A stretch of DNA of 64,000 nucleotides from DATJGR01 sp963812255 (GTDB lineage: Bacteria > Pseudomonadota > Gammaproteobacteria > Pseudomonadales > Azotimanducaceae). The notes under the pieces are model-generated. The model ran no database searches, was not told the origin of the DNA, and saw only the letters and a list, made by a program, of their open reading frames with translations. The stretch is taken from contig CAWEUM010000005.1 in the NCBI GenBank assembly GCA_963812255.1, positions 2,294,001-2,358,000 on the forward strand. The letters run 5' to 3'. Every line of letters begins with the position of its first letter. Positions within the stretch are counted from its first letter, which is position 1. Below, piece after piece: positions 44,781-54,300 of this stretch. The position numbers and the translations under genes are program-made.

Positions 44781-46172
44781 ATGTCGATGAACTTCCGAAA
44801 TTTGAAATTCCTTGCCGCGACCACGATCTGTCTGGCGTTCGCGAGCGGGTGCGCGTCGCTGCCGGATACCGAGTTCCTTTCGGACCGCTATGTCGCCCAA
44901 TCCGCTCAATTCGAAAACGCCTGGGGTCCGCTGTCGGCAAAACGTAGCGCCGCGATTGTCGATGAACTCAAAAGCAAGTCCGGCGACCTCGACATTCTCG
45001 ATAAGCAAATCGCACTCGAGCAGGACATCGTAGGTAGCGCGCTGATCGTCGGCAATTCGGTGAGGTTGCTGCAGGACGGCTCGGCGACGTATCAAGCGAT
45101 GTTCGCGGCGATCCGCGCTGCCACCGACCACATCGATGTCGAGTCGTACATCATCGATGATGACGAGGTCGGCCTGAAGTTTGCTGACCTGCTGATCGAG
45201 CGACAATCGCACGGTGTGCAGGTCAACATGATCTACGACAGCATCGGTGCGTTGAACACGCCCAAAACGTTCTTCGATCGTCTGACCCAGGCCGGCGTTC
45301 AAGTGGTCGAATTCAATCCGATCAACCCGCTCGACCTGAAAAAAGGCTGGGTCGTCAACAATCGTGACCACCGCAAGCTGCTGGTCGTCGATGGGCATAC
45401 CGCGTTCCTGGGCGGCATCAACATCAGTAGCGTGTATTCGACGGGCTCCTCCGTTCGGGAAAGCGATCCGCCCGCCAACTCGGCGAAGGGGTGGCGCGAT
45501 ACGGATATTCGTATCGACGGTCCGGCCGTCGCCGAGTTCGAGAAATTGTTCGTGGAAACCTGGGGCAAGCAGCACGGGCCGCCGTTGCCGCAACGCGCGG
45601 TTGTCGTCATCGCGCCGACCGGCAAAGAAATCGTACGCGCAATCGGTAGCACGCCGGACGATCCGTATAGCCTGATCTATCTCACGCTGATATCGGCGAT
45701 CACCAACGCGCAGATTCAGGTGTCGCTGATCAACGCGTATTTCGTGCCGGATCCGCAGCTGTTGAAAGCGCTGCTCGATGCCGCCGCGCGGGGCGTCGAC
45801 GTTCGCCTCATTCTGCCGAGCCATTCCGATTCGTCATCCGCGTTCTATGCGGGGCGCAGGCACTTCACGGAACTGCTGAAGGGCGGGGTGAAGATCTACG
45901 AACGTCAAGGCGCGCTGCTGCATGCGAAGACCGCACTGGTCGACGGCGTGTGGTCGTGTGTGGGGTCGAGCAATCTCGACTGGCGCAGCGCGCTCGACAA
46001 CAACGAAATCAACGCGGTGATTCTCGGGCGGGAATTCGGTAAACAGATGCAGGCGGCGTATGCGACGGATCTCGCTGCGTCGAGCCAGATCGATCTGACA
46101 AGCTGGAACCACCGTTCGATCGCGATGCGTACGAAGGAGTGGTTGTCCGGGCTTTGGTTCCATCTGCTCTGA
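44781..46172 (+). CDS. Cardiolipin synthase-like phospholipase D lipoprotein
   Basis: 463 aa with two HKD motifs: H197-x-K199-x4-D204 (DHRKLLVVDG, then FLGGINI) and LLHAKTALVDG with GSSNLDWRS. This is the cardiolipin synthase/PLD family layout. Unusually, instead of two N-terminal membrane helices it has a lipoprotein signal (LAFASGC, Cys24), so it works at the periplasmic face. ATG 44781 or 44787 start the signal. It is preceded by the BON and glycine-zipper lipoproteins on the same strand, an envelope-maintenance group. Confidence 0.9.
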   Translation: MSMNFRNLKFLAATTICLAFASGCASLPDTEFLSDRYVAQSAQFENAWGPLSAKRSAAIVDELKSKSGDLDILDKQIALEQDIVGSALIVGNSVRLLQDGSATYQAMFAAIRAATDHIDVESYIIDDDEVGLKFADLLIERQSHGVQVNMIYDSIGALNTPKTFFDRLTQAGVQVVEFNPINPLDLKKGWVVNNRDHRKLLVVDGHTAFLGGINISSVYSTGSSVRESDPPANSAKGWRDTDIRIDGPAVAEFEKLFVETWGKQHGPPLPQRAVVVIAPTGKEIVRAIGSTPDDPYSLIYLTLISAITNAQIQVSLINAYFVPDPQLLKALLDAAARGVDVRLILPSHSDSSSAFYAGRRHFTELLKGGVKIYERQGALLHAKTALVDGVWSCVGSSNLDWRSALDNNEINAVILGREFGKQMQAAYATDLAASSQIDLTSWNHRSIAMRTKEWLSGLWFHLL

Positions 46173-46192
46173 GCGGCACGACCGTTCAGAGC
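46166..46192 (+). terminator. Hairpin at the end of the cardiolipin-synthase gene
   Basis: GCTCTGA-(13 nt)-TCAGAGC, a perfect 7-bp stem that includes the stop codon. No T run follows. A possible terminator between this gene and the convergent glycine-zipper gene. Confidence 0.35.
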
Positions 46193-46320
46193 ACGGCGCA
46201 GTCCGTGCTTCCGCGGAGGCTCGGCGCTACCCGGCGCTGGGCTCATCCGTTGCCGCCGCGCCACGAAAACACCTCGTCGTACCTGTGCCGCCGCGGCCGG
46301 GGGAGAATGAGTGCTACAGG

Positions 46321-46551
46321 CTAGTTCTTTTTGTCCTTGTCGCCGACTTCGTGTCCGATGACGCCGCCCACAACTGCGCCGCCGACGGTGCCGACGGCAC
46401 TGCCGCCGCTGAGTACGGCACCGCCCACGGCACCCGCACCGGCGCCGAGAGCGGTGGCCTTGTCACGATGCGACATGCTGTCGCAGGCTGTCGTTGCCAT
46501 CAGCGCGGTGAGAGCGAGTGCGCCGAACGTGATTCTTTTGATGGTGGTCAT
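46321..46551 (-). CDS. Glycine-zipper lipoprotein (paralogue)
   Basis: 76 aa. Signal FGALALTALMATTAC, then DSMSHRDK and glycine-zipper repeats (GAGAGAVGGAVLSGG; GTVGGAVVGGVIGHEVG), with a Lys/Asp tail DKDKK. Close in design to the lipoprotein at 44491. ATG 46551 is used; an in-frame ATG 9 nt earlier is possible. It follows the bacterioferritin-like gene by 36 bp on the same strand, so it may be the third gene of the sod operon. Confidence 0.83.
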   Translation of the reverse strand: MTTIKRITFGALALTALMATTACDSMSHRDKATALGAGAGAVGGAVLSGGSAVGTVGGAVVGGVIGHEVGDKDKKN

Positions 46552-46587
46552 GATGTGCATCTCTGTGGTTTAAAATTCCATACCGGT

Positions 46588-47130
46588 CTAAGCAGCCGGC
46601 ATCTCCTGGAGCAGATCGGCCAGGTCATCGGCATGCTCTTCTTCAACCGCAAGGATCGCCTCGAGCATGCGGCGTGTCGTCGGATCCTGGTCGTCTAACG
46701 TTCGAATCGAGTCGCGATAGCTGTCGATTGCGATTCGTTCAGCGACGAGGTTTTCTTTGATCATGTCGGCGAGGGTCGAACCTTCGACATATTCGGCGTG
46801 GCTGCGGCCCTGCAGGCTGGATGGGGAAAAATCCGGATCGCCGCCGAGTTGGACGATGCGTTCGGCGATCTGGTCCGCATGCCCCTGCTCCTCGTTGGAG
46901 TGCGCGAGAAATTCGGCGGCGACCGCTTGTGAGTGAATGCCGCGTGCCATGAAATGATGCCGGCGGTAACGCAACACGCAAACGAGCTCCGTCGCGAGCG
47001 CGTCGTTGAGCATCTTCAAAACACCCGTACGATTCGCGTTGTAGCCTTCGGTGACAGCGCCTTCTTCGATGCGTTGGCGCGCGCGTTTGCGCAGGGTCTT
47101 GACGTCGGTCGGTTTAAAAGGCTTGTTCAT
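46588..47130 (-). CDS. Bacterioferritin-like diiron protein
   Basis: 180 aa four-helix bundle. Di-iron carboxylate/His pattern: ALATELVCVLRYRRHHFMA, SNEEQGHADQIAERI, ENLVAERIAIDSYRDSI and AVEEEHADDLADLL, giving E, E-x2-H, E and E-x2-H sites. The N-terminus (RKRARQRIEEGAVTEGY) is longer and more basic than in standard Bfr. The ATG overlaps the stop of the superoxide dismutase gene (ATGA, 47127-47130), tying iron storage to superoxide removal. Confidence 0.9.
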   Translation of the reverse strand: MNKPFKPTDVKTLRKRARQRIEEGAVTEGYNANRTGVLKMLNDALATELVCVLRYRRHHFMARGIHSQAVAAEFLAHSNEEQGHADQIAERIVQLGGDPDFSPSSLQGRSHAEYVEGSTLADMIKENLVAERIAIDSYRDSIRTLDDQDPTTRRMLEAILAVEEEHADDLADLLQEMPAA

Positions 47131-47855
47131 GACGATCGCCCGGGCAGATATCCGTCTGCGGTTTCGAAGTCATTGGGATCGTTGGGGTGTTCGTAGCGGC
47201 GCACGACGTCCTTCCAGTTGACGACCGACCACCACGTCTTCAGGTAGTCGGCGCGTTTGTTTTCGTATCTCAGGTAATACGCGTGTTCCCAGACGTCGTT
47301 GACTAGCAATGGAAACTGGCCTTTCTGGATCGGGTTGTCATGACCGGTGGTCGTGACGATTTCGAGGCGCGCCGCGTTCGCATTCTTTTCGTTGGCGACC
47401 ACCAGCCATACCCAGCCCGAACCGAACAGCGCGGCACCTGCTTCGTCGAAGCGTTTTTTGAACTGCTCGAGGCTGCCGAACATCGTGTTGATCGCGCCAG
47501 CCAGCGAGCCTGTAGGTCCGGCGCCACCTGTTGGCGACATCGCGCGCCACAGCAGACTGTGATTGATGTGGCCCCCCGCGTTGTGCCGAACCGCGGTGCG
47601 AATGTCCTCGGGAACTGAATCGCCATTCAGCAGCAACCAGCGCGCGGAGCGATTGCGCAGTTCGGCGTGCGGTGCCAGTAGTTCGTTGAGCTTGTCGACG
47701 TAACCCGCGTGATGCTTGTCGTGGTGCAGCATCATCGTATGGGCGTCGATGCATGCTTCGAGCGCCGAATGGGGGTATGGGAGCGGCGGAAGAACGTGTT
47801 TTGCAGGTGCCTGGGTTGGAGCTTCCCGCGTCTCAATGGATGCTTGGCGATTCAT
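47127..47855 (-). CDS. Superoxide dismutase (Fe/Mn family)
   Basis: 242 aa. Converts superoxide to H2O2 and O2. Metal ligands sit in the usual blocks: HHDKHHAGYV, GHINHSLLWRAM, and LLVNDVWEHAYYLRY (Asp and His). The N-terminal ~20 residues (RQASIETREAPTQAPAKHV) are an extra polar extension without a signal peptide, so it is cytoplasmic. Metal choice (Fe or Mn) cannot be decided. First gene of a leftward operon with the bacterioferritin-like gene; divergent from the LuxR-type regulator. Confidence 0.95.
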   Translation of the reverse strand: MNRQASIETREAPTQAPAKHVLPPLPYPHSALEACIDAHTMMLHHDKHHAGYVDKLNELLAPHAELRNRSARWLLLNGDSVPEDIRTAVRHNAGGHINHSLLWRAMSPTGGAGPTGSLAGAINTMFGSLEQFKKRFDEAGAALFGSGWVWLVVANEKNANAARLEIVTTTGHDNPIQKGQFPLLVNDVWEHAYYLRYENKRADYLKTWWSVVNWKDVVRRYEHPNDPNDFETADGYLPGRSS

Positions 47856-47935
47856 CGGATTACTCGTGATTTGGTGTAGGAGAGAGTGTCCGAATGCACG
47901 CCGCGAGAGTCTGTCTGTCAGCGCACCGAGATGGC

Positions 47936-47951
47936 GTAGGGTTGTTCCTAC
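47936..47951. promoter_or_regulatory. GTAGG-N6-CCTAC inverted repeat between sod and regulator genes
   Basis: GTAGG-GTTGTT-CCTAC lies in the divergent space, 37 bp before the response-regulator ATG and 81 bp before the sod ATG. A near copy, GTAGG-AGTGCT-ACTAC, is at 49277-49292 ahead of the 85-aa stress-type gene, and a weaker one, GTAGG-ACCGCT-CCGAC, at 61523-61538 upstream of the YqjD-like cluster. Candidate operator of the adjacent LuxR-family regulator. Confidence 0.4.
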
Positions 47952-47987
47952 ACTAGGCGCCTCAGGTCTATGTGAGTGGTCTCAATC

Positions 47988-48620
47988 ATGATCCGAATCG
48001 CCATCGTCGACGATCACGCAATCGTTCGTGCGGGCTTACGCCAGTACTTCTCCGAACAAGAGGACTTTCGCGTCGTCGGTGAGGCGGCGGACGGCCGCGA
48101 AGCCGTCGACCTAGTCCGCAAAGGCGAACTCGATGTGCTGGTGCTGGACCTGTCGATGCCGGACCACGGCGGTGTGGATGCGCTGGCCGCGGTCAAGGCG
48201 CGTGCGCCCAAGTTGCCTGTCCTGATCCTGTCCGGCTATGCCGAAGAATTCTACGCAACGACGCTGCTCAAACACGGTGCGAGCGGCTATCTCAACAAAG
48301 AGTGCGATCCTGACGAGATCGTCAAGGCGATCCGTACGTTGAATCGAGGCCGTAAATACATTACGGCGCGCCTGGCGGAAATGCTGGCGGATGGACTCGA
48401 CGGCGCAGGTATGGCCCCGATACACGAGCAGCTGTCTGAGAGGGAGTTTCAAGTGTTTCTGCGGCTTGCAAACGGCGAGACGATCGGCCGAATGGCATCG
48501 AGTATGTCGTTGAGCGTAAAGACGGTCAGCACGTATCGGTCACGCGTGATGGAGAAGATGAATCTCACGTCGAACAGCGATTTGACGTACTACGCGTTGA
48601 AGAACGGTCTCATCCGATAG
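47988..48620 (+). CDS. NarL/FixJ-family response regulator
   Basis: 210 aa. Receiver domain with acidic pocket VDDH, phospho-acceptor Asp54 (LVLDLSMP) and Lys104 (YLNKECDP); C-terminal LuxR helix-turn-helix (LSEREFQVFLRLANGET, then SLSVKTVSTYRSRVMEKM). ATG 47988 is used; GTG 47976 is an alternative. No kinase gene adjoins; the NarX-type kinase at 61,562 is the best partner in the window. It is convergent with a second receiver gene, with 3 bp between stops. Confidence 0.95.
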   Translation: MIRIAIVDDHAIVRAGLRQYFSEQEDFRVVGEAADGREAVDLVRKGELDVLVLDLSMPDHGGVDALAAVKARAPKLPVLILSGYAEEFYATTLLKHGASGYLNKECDPDEIVKAIRTLNRGRKYITARLAEMLADGLDGAGMAPIHEQLSEREFQVFLRLANGETIGRMASSMSLSVKTVSTYRSRVMEKMNLTSNSDLTYYALKNGLIR

Positions 48621-48623
48621 CCT

Positions 48624-49037
48624 TCACAATCGTGCGTCGAGCGGTATGTCCACGCTTTCTCTCTCCGCCAATTGCGCGCAATAGCGAACGAGTGCCTCGA
48701 TATCGTGCGATTTATCGAACACTTCGTCGGCGCCGAGGGCAAGACACGTTCGACGCATTTCCTTCGTGGCGAAGTTACTCATTACAACCAGCTTAACGGA
48801 TCTGTTGGCGCCGCGAATTGCGTTGAGAACGCCGAGTCCGGTTCCACGCTTCAGCAGAATGTCGATGATCGCGAGGTCGCAGCCATTGTTCGGATCCTTC
48901 AGCCATGCGACAGCCACGGACTCTTCTTCGGAAACGCCCACGACCTCGAGTGGCAGCATCTCTTCGAGCGTCGCAATGAGGTTCTCACGAATGATTGGAC
49001 TGTCTTCGACGAGATAGGCGCGAATTGGTGTGCTCAA
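48624..49037 (-). CDS. Single-domain response regulator (receiver only)
   Basis: 137 aa, CheY-like. VEDS acidic pocket, Asp59 (LAIIDILLKRGTG), Ser in VVMSNFA and Lys109 (EVFDKSHD). There is no output domain, so it must act through protein contact or phosphate transfer. The start is TTG 49037; no in-frame ATG exists before residue 27. Convergent with the LuxR-type regulator, which suggests both receive phosphate from the same kinase. Confidence 0.9.
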   Translation of the reverse strand: MSTPIRAYLVEDSPIIRENLIATLEEMLPLEVVGVSEEESVAVAWLKDPNNGCDLAIIDILLKRGTGLGVLNAIRGANRSVKLVVMSNFATKEMRRTCLALGADEVFDKSHDIEALVRYCAQLAERESVDIPLDARL

Positions 49038-49402
49038 TGATATCTGGCCCGATGACTGCGGTCGGGCTCGTCACGCATGAACCCGGTCACACCATCACGT
49101 ATATGTCGGGCAACTGCCATCGGAAGGCGTGGCGGCCGGATGTGGGATGCGTCCTACAATTTGCCATCCATGGGGATGCCGGGACGGTGCAAATGGTGGC
49201 CGGCGCTCCCGGGTTCTGACGCTCTATGGGCTGAAGACCCGCCAGGCGCGCGCTTTCTCTTGCCATCGGGTTCTTCGTAGGAGTGCTACTACGCGCCATC
49301 GCGGGCTCGTCCGATAGGACCAATCGGACGCCGCATCGATACTCGTGACGACGGTCTCGGCCGGCCGCTGACAAGCCGGTTTTCACAGTGCGAGGTGACG
49401 CA
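49038..49402. other. Intergenic region with GTAG-type inverted repeat and a weak reading frame
   Basis: No convincing gene. A 55-residue frame from ATG 49055 (ending 49219) starts MTAVGLVTHEPGHTITYMSG; it has no recognisable family and no clear ribosome site. GTAGG-AGTGCT-ACTAC (49277-49292) matches the repeat upstream of the LuxR-type regulator with one mismatch and lies 110 bp before the next gene, where an activator site would be expected. Confidence 0.4.
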
Positions 49403-49660
49403 ATGACCAACAACGATTTCCAACTGACCGAAGCGACGCGGGCCATCCGCGAAGACGTCGGCGGCATCGTTGACGACAGCGCAGAGATGGATCTGATCCG
49501 GGAGGCGATTGACGAAAAGGGTCTCGATCCGATCTGGGTGCGTTTGATTTCCCAATTCGGCGTGTCGATGTACGCGCGCGGACGCGACGCATCTACGCCC
49601 CCCATTTCGCGTGTTGGGACGCGTTTCAACAACAGACACCCCTCGTTCGGAGCGAGATGA
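49403..49660 (+). CDS. Small soluble protein of unknown function
   Basis: 85 aa, not recognised. Acidic helical first half (NDFQLTEATRAIREDVGGIV, then DDSAEMDLIREAIDEKG) and a basic C-terminus (RVGTRFNNRHPSFGAR). GAGGTGA 6 nt before ATG 49403 supports translation. It lies within the stress island, with a GTAG-type repeat upstream, and its stop is 47 bp before the next gene. Confidence 0.6.
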   Translation: MTNNDFQLTEATRAIREDVGGIVDDSAEMDLIREAIDEKGLDPIWVRLISQFGVSMYARGRDASTPPISRVGTRFNNRHPSFGAR

Positions 49661-49707
49661 ATGCGACCTCCCGGACAAGACCCTGCGTTGCCGCGAGGAC
49701 GTTTCCC

Positions 49708-49890
49708 ATGTTGAAAAAGCTGATTTTGATGGCGATTGCCTCTGGCGCTACCGTGGCTGCGGCGCGGTGGATCGTGCGGCGCGTCGAAGTTCAGGATCGC
49801 GGGACCGAACCCAGGCCTGACGTGCAGCGTTGGGAGGATGAAGGGGGCATGGTGGTGCCGGTCGGTGCCGAACCACCGGCGGCGCACTGA
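49708..49890 (+). CDS. Small single-TM protein
   Basis: 60 aa. One N-terminal hydrophobic helix (LILMAIASGATVAAARWIV) followed by an arginine-rich step and an acidic tail (DVQRWEDEGGMVVPVGAEPP). GAGGA 8 nt before ATG 49708. Its last 100 bp overlap, on the opposite strand, the 3' end of the sugar-dehydrogenase gene, so one of the two ends may be shorter than drawn. Function unknown. Confidence 0.5.
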   Translation: MLKKLILMAIASGATVAAARWIVRRVEVQDRGTEPRPDVQRWEDEGGMVVPVGAEPPAAH

Positions 49891-51251
49891 CTCGTCAGCT
49901 TTTGCCGCTGGCCCTGGGCGGCGGCGGGCACTGAAGCGGTCACCCGCCAGATGACGTTGCCGACGTCGTCGGCCACCAGCAATCCGCCGCGTTTGTCGAT
50001 CGCGACGCCGACCGGCCTTCCGTATGCGTCGCCGCTGTCGCTGAGGAATCCAGTCAAGACGTCGACCATGGGGCCGTTTGGCTGACCGTGCAGAAACGGA
50101 ACGAAGATCACTTTGTAGCCGCTGAAGGGTCTTCGATTCCACGAGCCGTGCTGGCCGACGAACATGCCGTTGCCGAATGTGTCGGACAGCGCGTTTGCGG
50201 CCGACCATGTCAGTCCCAGCGAAGCAGTATGCGGACCGAGGGCGTAGTCGGGGGCGATCGCGCTCGCGACGAGGTCGGGCCGTTGGGGTTGTACACGTTC
50301 GTCGACGTGTCCCCCGTAGTACGAGTAGGGCCATCCATAAAAGGCACCGTCTTTCACGGACGTCAGGTAATCGGGCACGAGGTCGCTGCCGATTTCGTCG
50401 CGTTCGTTGACCACGGCCCATAGGACTCCCGTTTCCGGTTCCCAGGCCATGCCGTTCGGATTGCGCAGACCCGAGGCGTATGTTCGATGGGCGCCGGTCT
50501 TCGCGTCGACCTCCCAGATCGCAGCGCGGCCCTCTTCGGCGGCTGCGCCGTTTTCGCCGACATTGCTGTTGGAGCCGACACTGACGTACAGCTTCGTGCC
50601 GTTCGTGTTTGCGATGACGTTCTTTGTCCAGTGGTGATTGATCCGGCCGGCGGGCAGCTCGGTCACTCGTGTTGGAGGGCCGTTCAGTTGCTCGTCACCC
50701 GAGTGATAGTGGTAACGGTCGAGCGAATCGGAATTCGCGATGTAGAGATCTTCACCGATCAATGTCATTCCGAACGGAGACGACAGCCCGTCGATGAACA
50801 CGGTGCGTGTCTCCGCGGTTCCGTCTCCGTTCGCGTCGCGCAGCAGCGTGATCCTGTTGGGGCTTGGCGTTGCCGCACCCGCACGTTTCATGGCAATACG
50901 TTGGAACCAGCCGCGTATGCCTTTGCTGTCGTCGGGCTTCGGTGGCGCGTTGGTCTCGGCCACGAGGACGTCGCCGTCTGGCAATACGTAGATCCAGCGC
51001 GGATGATCGAGGTGACGGGCGAACGCACCGACACGGGTGCCAGCAGTCGCGATAGGAGTTCGGCCTGCGGACCAACCCTTGGCGGGCGCGACCTTGACCG
51101 TTGGAAACAATGTCTTGTCGGGGGGCGGCAACGTGGGGTCTGGACCGGTACCGGCCGCGACAGGCAGGCGCGCGATCTGACCGCAGCCGGTCAAAACCAG
51201 GATCGCCGAGATCGAAAGCACCTCGAACGCGACGCGGGCGAAGCCGTTCAC
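49791..51251 (-). CDS. PQQ-dependent sugar dehydrogenase-like lipoprotein (sorbosone/GDH-B type)
   Basis: 486 aa beta-propeller. Lipobox LVLTGC (Cys23), then HPRWIYVLPDGDVLVAET, ITLLRDANGDG, GLSSPFGMTLIGEDLYIANS, INHHWTKNVI, SGLRNPNGMAWEP, VVNERDEIGSDLVPDY and FVGQHGSWNRRP. These blocks follow soluble glucose/L-sorbosone dehydrogenases, which use PQQ and Ca2+ in the periplasm. GTG start at 51251. The last ~50 residues are beyond the propeller and low in complexity. It starts 64 bp after the glucan synthase stop on the same strand, so the two may be cotranscribed. Substrate unknown. Confidence 0.87.
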   Translation of the reverse strand: MNGFARVAFEVLSISAILVLTGCGQIARLPVAAGTGPDPTLPPPDKTLFPTVKVAPAKGWSAGRTPIATAGTRVGAFARHLDHPRWIYVLPDGDVLVAETNAPPKPDDSKGIRGWFQRIAMKRAGAATPSPNRITLLRDANGDGTAETRTVFIDGLSSPFGMTLIGEDLYIANSDSLDRYHYHSGDEQLNGPPTRVTELPAGRINHHWTKNVIANTNGTKLYVSVGSNSNVGENGAAAEEGRAAIWEVDAKTGAHRTYASGLRNPNGMAWEPETGVLWAVVNERDEIGSDLVPDYLTSVKDGAFYGWPYSYYGGHVDERVQPQRPDLVASAIAPDYALGPHTASLGLTWSAANALSDTFGNGMFVGQHGSWNRRPFSGYKVIFVPFLHGQPNGPMVDVLTGFLSDSGDAYGRPVGVAIDKRGGLLVADDVGNVIWRVTASVPAAAQGQRQKLTSQCAAGGSAPTGTTMPPSSSQRCTSGLGSVPRS

Positions 51252-51314
51252 AATGCACTCATTGGGCGGTCCCCGTTCTTCACTGTCGCACCCACTTCAA
51301 TACCACAGGGCGGA

Positions 51315-54300
51315 TTAGCTAGCGACAGTCGCGGAGTGCGCGACGTGCGTGCGTTCTTCGTCGCGCGTGACGATCACCAGACGGCAATTCGCACCGCCGG
51401 TATCGGCAAGGGCGAGCCAGTCGCCTTGCTGCAGTGGGACCGCACCGCGCTCGAGTGCCTGAGCGATCTTCGCGTCGGCACTTGCGGCGCAGATAACGAA
51501 TTCGTACGTCTGTCCGGCCCGCTGCAGCGTGAGGCGGATCTCTGGCCAATGCGACGGCAGGTGTGGCGTGATGCAGACGCTGCCGCCGCGCACGCGCAGC
51601 CCGCAAATGGATTGGATTGCTGCACGATGCATCCACCCGGCCGCTCCGGTGTACCAGCTCCAACCGCCGCGTCCGATGTATGGTGCTTGCGTGTAGACGT
51701 CGCCGGCCATCGCGTAAGGTTCGAGCGCATAGGCCGGACACTGCTCGGCATTCGCTGATCGATGTGCCGGGCTGAGATAGGTGAAGCTGCGATACGCAGC
51801 GTCTGCGTCGCCAAGCGAAGCCTGTGCCATCAGAGCCCACACACCGGCATGCGAATATTGGCTGCCGTTTTCGCGCACGCCGGGCGGATAGGCCTGGATG
51901 TAGCCCGCGTCCGGTCTCGCCGTTGCGAGCGGCGGATCGAGTATACGAATCAGACCGTGGGCGTCGTCGATCAGCAGACGTGAAACGGCGGCCATCGAGG
52001 AGCGCTGCTGCGACAACGTTGCGGCACCCGACAGCACCGACCAGGTCTGCGCGACGAGGTCGATGCGGCATTCGGTACTGGCGTGGGATCCCAGCGGCGA
52101 ACCATCGTCGAAGAACGCGCGCACGAACCACTCTCCGTCCCACGCTGCATATTTGAGCGCCGTGTGCCATCCGTGCGCGGCGGTTTCCCATCGGTTCACT
52201 CGCGTCAGGTCGTCGCGACGGCGCGCAATCGGCGCAAAGTCACTCACTAGTCGGTACAGGAACCAAGCGAGCCAGACGGATTCACCCCGGCCCTCGATAC
52301 CGACACGATTCATGCCGTCGTTCCAGTCACCGCCACCCATCAGCGGCAATCCGTGCGCGCCGACTGCGAGGCTGTGATCGATCGCGCGCGCGCAATGCTC
52401 GTACAGCGTTGCGCTTTCCTGACTGACGTTGGGAATGAAATAGGCATCTTCCGCTCCGACCGGAATCGACTCGCCCTCGAGGAACGGCACCGGCTCGTCG
52501 AGCACACGATCGTCGCCGCTGACGTCGACGTAGTGCGCGGTCGCATGCGCGAGCCATAGCAGATCGTCCGAAAACCGCGTTCGCACACCGGCGCCCGTCG
52601 GCGGGTGCCACCAGTGCTGTACATCCCCTTCGACGAATTGTCGGGAGGCCGCGAGCAGCAGCTGCGCGCGAAGCAGGTCCGGAGCGGGAACCGCCATCGC
52701 CATCGCGTCCTGCAGCTGATCGCGAAATCCGAATGCGCCGCCGGCCTGATAGAAGCCCGCTCGTGCCCACAGGCGACACGACAGTGTTTGATACAGCAGC
52801 CAGCGATTGACGAGCGCGTCGAACAACGGATCGGGTGTGGCCACGGTTACCGTGTTCAGCAGCTCGTTCCAGCGCGCGTGCGCGGCCACTTCCCGCAACG
52901 TCGCGGAATTCGCGGTGGCACTATGCGCCAACGCTCGGGCGTCCGTGAGATTTGCGGCGTGTCCGACAATGATCACGCATTCGCGCGCTTCGCCCGGGGC
53001 GAGCATCAAGGTGCCGGCGATTGCGGCGCAGGGGTCCAATCCGACGCCGGCGAGTTTGCCGAGGCGGTCGGGAATCACCCGTGTACCTGCGGAGTCGAAC
53101 AGTTCGCGACGGTCGCACGTCCATTCATCGAGCGACGCGTCGGCCGAGGCGTCGTTGCGCATCGTGACGAACGCGGTGCTGCCACCAAAGCCGCCGTCGC
53201 AGTTGATCTGTGTCGCGAACAGCACGTCGAGCCGGTGCGCCTCATCGAACGCGAGTGACTCGAAATTCGTCTGTACGGACAGACGATCCGAACGTTGTGC
53301 CCCCATCACCCATTCGAAAAGACCCACGACCCGAATGCGCAGCGTCTGTGTGCCCGTGTTACGCAGGGCGATCCGAACGTGTTTGGCCGAGTGGTTGCAA
53401 TCGACGCACCACGTGGCGTTGACGTCCAGCGTACCGCGACGATGGCTGATGGACGTCGATCCCTGGGTGTGGGTAACGCAATAGACGACATCCGCCGCGC
53501 CGGCGCCGCTGCCCACGCTCCAAACCTCGCGTGTTCGAAGATCCTGCAGGAATATGGCTTCGCCGCTCGCATCCGTGATCGGGTCGTTCGACCAGGAGGT
53601 CAGCTGATGCAGGCGGCTGTTACCGGCCCACGTGAAGCCGGCGCCCGATTCGGAAACCTGCGCGCCGAACTGCGGATTCGCGATCACGTTGATCCACGGT
53701 CGCAGAGGCCGGCTCGTCGGTGTGACGTCGAAACGGAAGCCGTCTGCCGCGTGGAACTCGCCGCACGGCGGTAGATCGGTGGCGGCGCGTGGCACCGCCG
53801 ACACTAACGCGGCGCTGCGCTCACGTCGGGTGTCGAGCGCGCCGTTGTGCCATTCGACGAGCTCCTGTACGTGGTGCGACAGCGGGCGCCCGTCGGCTTC
53901 CAATCGCAAGCGCGCAAACGTCATCAGGGTCGCACGCTCGACGGTGGACAATTCGTCGGCGTGCAGCACGTTCAGCCTGCACGCGCGCGCAGGCTCGGTC
54001 TCGATCACCTCGCGCGCGTATCGCTCTCGCAGCGCAACCAGGTCCAGCTGCAGCGGCATCTGATATGAACGCGCTTCCGAGTTGACCACGACCAGGTCGC
54101 ACGTCAATGCACCCCACGACCATAGCCGCATCGCCTGCACCAGCGATCGGACCAGGCGCATGCCGTGCAGGTCGTTGACGCCGACGACAATCAACGGACG
54201 ATCGCCCGAAATGCCAAAGCGCCATAACTCGCGTTGGTCGCACGCATCGGTGCCGTCGGGCTGTTCCGGACGGGAGAGCAGCAGGGTCAGCGCGGTCGTC

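Noticed and set aside
44688..45824. A 378-codon minus-strand frame opposite the cardiolipin-synthase-like gene
   Set aside because: No family, and both HKD motifs are on the plus strand. Shadow.
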